DNA of 64,000 nucleotides from Nitrososphaerota archaeon (GTDB lineage Archaea > Thermoproteota > Nitrososphaeria > Nitrososphaerales > Gagatemarchaeaceae). Below the pieces are notes generated by a model. It was not told the origin of the DNA, did not search any database, and worked only from the letters and a program-made list of their open reading frames with translations. The translations under genes were made by a program, and so were the position numbers. Shown here piece by piece: positions 59,422-64,000 of the stretch (positions are counted from its first letter, which is position 1; the number at the start of each line of letters is the position of its first letter). The stretch spans positions 1 to 64,000 of the forward strand of contig JACQFN010000018.1 in NCBI GenBank assembly GCA_016200045.1, read 5' to 3'.

Positions 59422-59943
59422 TTGGGGATCGAGTACAGCCTACCTGAGTCGCTGAGACCCGTCCTGGCAAGACCCCTGGGGAGAATGTTCACGACGGACG
59501 AGGTGACGGGAGCCGAGTTTTTCGAGCTCGTGAGGACCGCTCCTATGCTCATCACCGTCGGGGACAGGGTGACAGAGACCGTTGGGAAGGCAGGGAGGGT
59601 CCCGGACGTTCAGGTCGTCGACGGGAGAGAGAACAGGAGGGATAGGATGCTCCCCGAGGTCCAGTTTTCAAGGCTAGTAAGAGTATCCAACCCGGCAGGC
59701 ACCATCACTCAGGAGGCAATCGAGGGACTGAAGGAGGCGTTCACCGGAAGCAAGCCGGTGAGGGTCCTGGTAGCCGGCGAAGAGGACCTGCTTGCGATCC
59801 TTGCCATTGCGCTGGCTCCCTTGTCCGCCTTGCTGCTTTACGGCCAGCCTCACGAAGGGATTGTAGCGGTGAAGGTCGGCTCAGACACGAAGTCAAGGAA
59901 CAGGGCTCTCCTCGAAACGATCGGAATCCCGGAATTGAGATAG
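59422..59943 (+). CDS. GTP-dependent dephospho-CoA kinase (DUF359)
   Basis: A 173-residue protein, 5 bases after Spt4. TTG 59422 (GIEYSLPESLRPVLARPLG) is the start; a longer frame to 59125 overlaps Spt4 in another frame. TVGDRVTETV, VDGRENRR and AGEEDLLAILAIALAP...YGQPHEGIVAV are the hallmarks of this archaeal kinase, the last step of coenzyme A synthesis. Confidence 0.9.
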   Translation: MGIEYSLPESLRPVLARPLGRMFTTDEVTGAEFFELVRTAPMLITVGDRVTETVGKAGRVPDVQVVDGRENRRDRMLPEVQFSRLVRVSNPAGTITQEAIEGLKEAFTGSKPVRVLVAGEEDLLAILAIALAPLSALLLYGQPHEGIVAVKVGSDTKSRNRALLETIGIPELR

Positions 59944-59988
59944 GTCCCGCGGAGGATTAATATCCTCGACCCCTCGGGGTGGGACGAA

Positions 59989-60333
59989 TTGCAGGTCAAG
60001 CTCAAATCTGAATCAAAGCTCCTTGAGAGGACCTACGTCGAAATGGAGGTCGAAGGGAAGGCTGGCGCGATATCGCGCAAGGACGCAATCGCTGCGGCTG
60101 CCGCGGAGCTCAACGTCCCCGCAGAAACGATCGGGCTCTTGAGACTCGAGCAGCAGTCCGGGACGAGGAACGTCCTGGGCAAGTTCTACGTGTATAGGAC
60201 CGAAGAGGCAAGGAAGCGCGTTCATCCGACGCACCTCGGGGAAAGGACGCTCGGCAATGAGGAGAGGGAGAAGCTCCGCCAGGCGAGGAAGAAGGCTGCC
60301 TCCCCAGCTCCAGCCGCAGAGGCGAAGAAGTAG
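59989..60333 (+). CDS. Ribosomal protein S24e
   Basis: A 114-residue small-subunit protein: KLKSESKLLERTYVEMEVE, an AAELNVPAETIGLLRLEQ segment, and GKFYVYRTEEARKRVHPTHL. An Ala/Lys-rich tail ends it. TTG, TATA-like GGATTAATATC about 28 bases upstream. Confidence 0.93.
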   Translation: MQVKLKSESKLLERTYVEMEVEGKAGAISRKDAIAAAAAELNVPAETIGLLRLEQQSGTRNVLGKFYVYRTEEARKRVHPTHLGERTLGNEEREKLRQARKKAASPAPAAEAKK

Positions 60334-60335
60334 GA

Positions 60336-60623
60336 TTGTCCAAGGCACCGGTCCGCCCCCCGGTTCCCGCGCCCGCCGCCCCTGCGCCCGCCATAGCGCC
60401 TGAGGCAGCGCCGGTGGAAGAGAAGAAACCAGAGAAGAAGCAGAAGCCGAAGGCCCCGAAAAGAAGGATACAGGTCCACAAGCTCTACAAGCTTGACGGG
60501 GCGAGCCTGACGAGGCTCAGGAAGGAGTGCCAGCGATGCGGCAGGGGGTACTTCATGGGCCAACACGGGAACAGGATGACCTGCGGCAACTGCGGTTACA
60601 CGACATACCAGTCGAAAGCCTAG
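60336..60623 (+). CDS. Ribosomal protein S27ae with Ala/Pro/Lys-rich N-terminus
   Basis: A 95-residue protein. The C-terminal zinc ribbon CQRCGRGYFMGQHGNRMTCG and NCGYTTY is S27ae. The first 45 residues are a repetitive Pro/Ala/Lys-rich extension (PVPAPAAPAPAIAPEAAP), unusual in length. It follows S24e by 2 bases and overlaps the convergent gene by 4. Confidence 0.92.
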   Translation: MSKAPVRPPVPAPAAPAPAIAPEAAPVEEKKPEKKQKPKAPKRRIQVHKLYKLDGASLTRLRKECQRCGRGYFMGQHGNRMTCGNCGYTTYQSKA

Positions 60624-62248
60624 CTGGCTGACGCGATTTCATCCTTCAGCATCCTGGACATTCCGGGCGTCATGAACGGCTGAAAGGGGAGCACGTACTT
60701 CTGGCTCGCCGCCTTCACGATTATGCTCTTTTCCCCTTTCGATGAATATGACTTCAAGAACGTCCTGGCCACCGACCGCATTGTGTTTTCCCTGTTGGAG
60801 AACTTGGCGGTGTAGTACAGGAACTCTGCCAGGTCCCAAGACCTGTCCCCCTTCGGGACGGCCTGCTCGAGGTCTGTCAATATGAGACCCCTCGAAGAGA
60901 CGACGACGTTCCCCGCCTTGGTGTCTCCAATCGCGAGGCCGGCAGCGTGGACCTTGGCGAGGAGCTCTCCGTACGCTGCCACCTCCGCAAGCCCCGACCC
61001 GCCCCCGCCCCTCATCAGGCCGTCGATTACAGTCGACAGAGTAGGTCCCCTTACGAATTCCTTCACCATTATCCTCTCCCCTGGAGCCACTGCGATCACC
61101 AAGGGTACCTCGACCCCAGAGGACCTGAGCCTGAGGGTCATATCGTACTCCCTCTCCAGCCGTGCGATCGGGGCCGTGCTGAACCTGTTGGCGGCGGCGG
61201 CCCAGACGCTGAGCAGGGCCCATTTCAGCGACCTGACGTCGGAGAAGCTTTTCACAACGACAGACTCCTCGCGCTCGCCTTCCCTGAAAGTGAGGACGGT
61301 GGTCGTGGAATACGGGTCCCCAAGGAACTTCTCAACCGTGGTGAACTGCTTGAAGCCGAGGAAGCCCCCGAGTTCCTTCTCCAACCTGGATGCGTCAGAG
61401 ATAACCCTCCCTTCACGGAGCCTGAGGAGCGACCTCGGACGCTCGAGGGCCGTCGGGGGGATGAAGTTCTCCCTCATCCTCCTGATTTTGGACTGGGCTT
61501 CTTTCCTGAAGACAGACAGCCCCACCCGGCCCGCATATCCGTGAATTGCATACTGGGTGACCCCCCGCGCGGTCAGGGAAAACAGGGACTGCACCGTTGT
61601 GAAGGCGTCTCCCTTCATCTTTTCGGGGACGACCCTCACCCCGTCGTCTTCGGCGACCAGGAAACCGCGGTTGACGAGAGTCGCCGCTGCTGTCCTGAAC
61701 CCTGCAACTGTGGCTCCCGTGTTTTCAATGGCTTTCGGTCCTCCGTAGGTCTGGACGTAGCTGTAGAGAGCCGGCGGATAGACTGCAGACCGTTTCTTCA
61801 GCTTGTCAAAGAGGAAGTATTCGTAGGGTATGGTGATGTGTGAGACGAACTCGCCGTAGTCGGAGGAGAGCGCGAGGAGGGCCTCGACGATCACCCGCCT
61901 CTTGTACTCCAATTCGACAGACCTGAAGAAGTCGGGATTGTCGAGCGGCTCGTACACGTTGAGGAACCGTCCAACCACGAACTCCCCGAGATAGGAGGTC
62001 CTTGCGTCCTCCCAAAGAAGGCCCTCGTCGACGACGAGCGCAGACAGCGCGACGGGCTCTGAGAGGTACCTGTAGCGCACGCCTTCTCCGAACTTCTTCG
62101 AGACGACAATCAGGTCGTAGTCCGAATCCGGCTTCGCGTAGCCAGCGACCTTGGACCCGTAAAGACAGGCGGCAACGATGGAAGACTTGTCAGCCAGTGA
62201 CGAGGCCACCCCAGCCAAGACCGTTCTCTCTTCGTTGCCGAGCGTCAT
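60620..62248 (-). CDS. Nucleotidyltransferase-Bud32/RIO-like kinase fusion
   Basis: A 542-residue two-domain protein. The N-terminal domain has a pol-beta nucleotidyltransferase motif: GSKVAGYAKPDSDYD (GS 31-32, D-S-D-Y-D 41-45). A helical middle (YSYVQTYGGPKAIENTGATV) may be a winged helix. The C-terminal domain resembles Bud32/RIO kinases, with the conserved Lys in VVVKSFSD, GDTKAGN from residue 441 in place of HGD..xxN, and DLEQA near 459 where DFG usually lies. ATG 62248 overlaps the HExxH gene's TGA. The pair could modify RNA or protein. The function is not known. Confidence 0.78.
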   Translation of the reverse strand: MTLGNEERTVLAGVASSLADKSSIVAACLYGSKVAGYAKPDSDYDLIVVSKKFGEGVRYRYLSEPVALSALVVDEGLLWEDARTSYLGEFVVGRFLNVYEPLDNPDFFRSVELEYKRRVIVEALLALSSDYGEFVSHITIPYEYFLFDKLKKRSAVYPPALYSYVQTYGGPKAIENTGATVAGFRTAAATLVNRGFLVAEDDGVRVVPEKMKGDAFTTVQSLFSLTARGVTQYAIHGYAGRVGLSVFRKEAQSKIRRMRENFIPPTALERPRSLLRLREGRVISDASRLEKELGGFLGFKQFTTVEKFLGDPYSTTTVLTFREGEREESVVVKSFSDVRSLKWALLSVWAAAANRFSTAPIARLEREYDMTLRLRSSGVEVPLVIAVAPGERIMVKEFVRGPTLSTVIDGLMRGGGGSGLAEVAAYGELLAKVHAAGLAIGDTKAGNVVVSSRGLILTDLEQAVPKGDRSWDLAEFLYYTAKFSNRENTMRSVARTFLKSYSSKGEKSIIVKAASQKYVLPFQPFMTPGMSRMLKDEIASAS

Positions 62249-62931
62249 CAGCTCATCTTCTCTTCTATCTGGGCGACCTTCCTCACCAGGGCCGGGTCGA
62301 ACCTCGCCGAAGAGACATCGTTCATTCCCAGTCGGACCACGTTCTCCTCTGGGGGGACCCATCTTATCGGCAGGCCCTTCCCCACCCACTCCTGTTCGAC
62401 CTTCTTGCTCAGCGCCGGGTCGACCAGGGTGTCCTTGAACTTCCTGCTGATCAGTGCCACGAGGGCCCGGTCGGAGAAGAGTAGCTTCGGTGGGACTGTC
62501 CTCCCGGGGTCCGCGAGGGCGGACCCGAAGAGGGTCGTCTCCTTCTCGTCGCTCGTCAAGTTCTTGGTGGTCATCCTCCTGACCAGGTCGACGTAATGCG
62601 TGAACTCGTGGGCGGCCACGGCTTCTATCGTTCCCTTAGTCCCGTAGGCGACGAGGGCGGCGCTGAACTGGACGAAGATGGACAAGGTCCCGCCGGCGGT
62701 TATGGGGACGACCCTCGCGAAGAGGACCCCCATCTGGCCGTATTCCACAGTCCCTTTCGACACGGGCAGTATCGGCTCAACATAGAACGGAGGGTACGGG
62801 AGACCGCTTGCCTTTTCCGTCCGGCGGACTCCTCCGACGACGTACTTCAGTCGGGTCCTGACCTTGGTGGCAATCTTCCTTGGGATTTTCTCTTGAGCCA
62901 CCGCCTGGTCAAGAAGGATCAGCGGGTCCAC
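62248..62931 (-). CDS. HExxH putative zinc metalloprotease-like protein
   Basis: A 227-residue protein with H108-E-F-T-H112 in AAHEFTHYVDLV, a zincin-type metal site. The third ligand cannot be assigned. There is no signal peptide, so the protein is probably cytoplasmic. It overlaps the kinase-fusion gene (TGATG), indicating coupled translation and likely joint function. Family not recognised. Confidence 0.7.
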   Translation of the reverse strand: MDPLILLDQAVAQEKIPRKIATKVRTRLKYVVGGVRRTEKASGLPYPPFYVEPILPVSKGTVEYGQMGVLFARVVPITAGGTLSIFVQFSAALVAYGTKGTIEAVAAHEFTHYVDLVRRMTTKNLTSDEKETTLFGSALADPGRTVPPKLLFSDRALVALISRKFKDTLVDPALSKKVEQEWVGKGLPIRWVPPEENVVRLGMNDVSSARFDPALVRKVAQIEEKMS

Positions 62932-62965
62932 GATTTTCGCGAGCCCCCCGGTGTCCTTAAGAGTT

Positions 62966-63424
62966 TTAGTCGGTGAGTTTGAAATTCACTGGCGGGATTC
63001 GTCTGGAGACTTCCATGAAGACCTCGGCGTGCATCACCCCTGGCAGTTTGCCAATGTTGTCGTACACGGCCTTGTGAAGCTCGTCAAGAGACCTCCCCTT
63101 AAGATTGATGATTACGTCGAACCTTCCAGTAACCTCCCTCATCAGCCTCACCCCCTCGACCTTTTCTATCTCATTCAGGACGGATTCCCTCTGCTTCGGG
63201 TCGATGTTCAAGCCTGCCAGAGCCCCCGCCCTGAATCCCAGGTTGTCCTCATTGACCTGGACGGTGAACCGCTCAATGACCCCGCGCTTCTGCAGGCGCT
63301 TTATCCTGCTGTATGTCACCGAGAGGTTCACCCCAAGCTGCTGGCTCAGCTTCGGGACTGAGACAGAGGCGTCAGCATACAGAGCCGACAAGATTTTCAT
63401 GTCTACCTCGTCCAATCTAGCCAA
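62966..63424 (-). CDS. Lrp/AsnC family transcriptional regulator
   Basis: A 152-residue regulator. An N-terminal helix-turn-helix (LSQQLGVNLSVTYSRIKRLQ) and a C-terminal RAM ligand-binding domain (VEGVRLMREVTGRFDVIINLKG). Such proteins sense amino acids. TTG 63424 or TTG 63415 may be the start. Confidence 0.92.
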   Translation of the reverse strand: MARLDEVDMKILSALYADASVSVPKLSQQLGVNLSVTYSRIKRLQKRGVIERFTVQVNEDNLGFRAGALAGLNIDPKQRESVLNEIEKVEGVRLMREVTGRFDVIINLKGRSLDELHKAVYDNIGKLPGVMHAEVFMEVSRRIPPVNFKLTD

Positions 63425-63491
63425 TCTGCCGCACCTTGTGCAAATATTGCAGCAGAGATATTTCTACTTTTTCGGCCCTGACAGGGTCTTC

Positions 63492-63869
63492 TCAGTTCTT
63501 GCCGCTGGCTTTAGGGGGCGCAGTTCCCCTTTCTGACCTAACTGCATTCACCTGGTAGACCTCCTCGCTGATGGTGTTCCCCCGGACCAGCTTCCGCTTC
63601 TTGAGCCCTTCGGTCTTTGAGGTCAGGCCCACCCCTCTTGTGAGAAGGATGTGCTTCTTCCCTCCTCCCGACACGTCGGCGCGCATGGGGAACCCCGCCC
63701 TGTCACTCCCCCCGGTAATCGTCACCTTTCCGGCCAGGCCGATGAGCGCCCCGTCGATTGTCTCGCCGATCTTGCGGCCGAGGAGAATCTGCGCGCTCGA
63801 GTCTTTCAGCTCGACCACCTCCGACTTCGTGGTGTTCCGGTCGGAGAGCACGAGCTTGAAATTTACCAT
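63492..63869 (-). CDS. Ribosomal protein S6e
   Basis: A 125-residue small-subunit protein: FKLVLSDRNTTKSEVVELKD, GRKIGETIDGALIGLAGKVT, ITGGSDRAGFPMRADVSGG and RGVGLTSKTEGLKKRKLVRG. ATG start with TATA-like AACTTATATC about 28 bases upstream. Confidence 0.95.
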   Translation of the reverse strand: MVNFKLVLSDRNTTKSEVVELKDSSAQILLGRKIGETIDGALIGLAGKVTITGGSDRAGFPMRADVSGGGKKHILLTRGVGLTSKTEGLKKRKLVRGNTISEEVYQVNAVRSERGTAPPKASGKN

Positions 63870-63904
63870 TCAGGGAAACCCGGCTTCGGCGCAGATATAA
63901 GTTC

Positions 63905-64000
63905 TCAGAAACCATAGAGGGGATCGGAGGTGGACCTTATCCTCACGATGTCGTTCAGGGCCTCCAGCTCGTCTTGTGACAAGGAACCGAGCAGCTTTGT
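63905..64000 (-). CDS. C-terminal fragment of a gene cut by the window edge
   Basis: An open frame of 31 codons enters from the right edge and stops at 63905. It is hydrophilic and helical (SLSQDELEALNDIVRIRSTS), ending DPLYGF. The stop is 35 bases before the S6e start. Too short to identify. Confidence 0.45.
   Translation of the reverse strand, partial: TKLLGSLSQDELEALNDIVRIRSTSDPLYGF

Noticed and set aside
1-64000. CRISPR arrays, insertion sequences, integrases or attachment sites
   Set aside because: None found by inspection: no regular direct repeats, transposase or recombinase apart from RadA, and no truncated tRNA copy next to the tRNA-Tyr gene.

Overview
The window is about 64 kb of gene-dense, GC-rich archaeal chromosome. 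The archaeal assignment rests on an intein-containing RadA recombinase, aIF2-gamma, the RNA polymerase subunit E' with Spt4, ribosomal proteins S6e, S24e, S27ae, L13e and L22e, an archaeal-type TyrRS, a GTP-dependent dephospho-CoA kinase, and a tRNA-Tyr interrupted by three bulge-helix-bulge introns. L13e and L22e point to the TACK side of the archaea. ctaA and ctaB (heme A synthesis), a Fe/Mn superoxide dismutase and a Rieske protein indicate an aerobe. A secreted G1 acid protease, the remains of an S53 acid protease and an oligopeptide ABC importer suggest a peptide-eating organism from an acidic habitat, such as a non-ammonia-oxidising Nitrososphaeria-like lineage; that placement is inference. 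Many genes begin with TTG or GTG and have a TATA-like box 25-30 bases upstream of the start codon, as expected for leaderless transcripts. I used that spacing to choose several starts.

Layout. 1-5.6 kb: a CPBP protease-like gene, then an operon of two thiolase-fold proteins lacking the usual catalytic Cys and His, an acetoacetyl-CoA synthetase and a DUF35 protein. 5.6-13.7 kb: a small membrane protein, DEAD-box helicase, second DUF35 protein, branched-chain aminotransferase, canonical thiolase, acyl-CoA ligase, DUF373 membrane protein and cis-prenyltransferase. 13.7-19.7 kb: L22e, two unrecognised proteins (one internally duplicated), Nudix hydrolase, inositol-1-phosphate synthase and a large surface protein. 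19.7-31.6 kb: radA with intein, AsnRS, a degenerate ThiI paralogue, glycosyltransferase, AMMECR1 protein, Mut7-C protein, TyrRS, ctaA, thioredoxin, ThiI, ctaB and tRNA-Tyr. 31.5-37.3 kb: a complete Opp/Dpp peptide importer. 37.3-46 kb: L13e, an OGG1-type glycosylase without a normal start codon, a GSAM-like aminotransferase, SOD, and a non-oxidative pentose-phosphate cluster (transaldolase, two-part transketolase, ribulose-5-phosphate epimerase) with an HldE-like sugar kinase.

46-56 kb is the cell-surface region: an MMPL/RND exporter, Rieske protein, sugar nucleotidyltransferase, an S-layer-like protein with a coiled-coil stalk, a zinc-ribbon membrane protein, a G1 protease and a broken S53 protease. 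56-64 kb is mostly information processing: aIF2-gamma, PIN protein, NAD synthetase, RpoE', Spt4, dephospho-CoA kinase, S24e and S27ae. Opposite these lie a nucleotidyltransferase-kinase fusion, an HExxH protein, an Lrp/AsnC regulator and S6e.

The strongest candidates for undescribed biology are the triple-intron tRNA-Tyr, the Cys/His-less thiolase-like pair with DUF35 and acetoacetyl-CoA synthetase, the nucleotidyltransferase-kinase fusion beside an HExxH protein, and the OGG1-type gene that seems to need a non-canonical start. No CRISPR array, insertion sequence or integrase was seen. No gene-free stretch exceeds 300 bases; the longest, 52938-53220, holds the S-layer gene promoter and nothing else I recognise.
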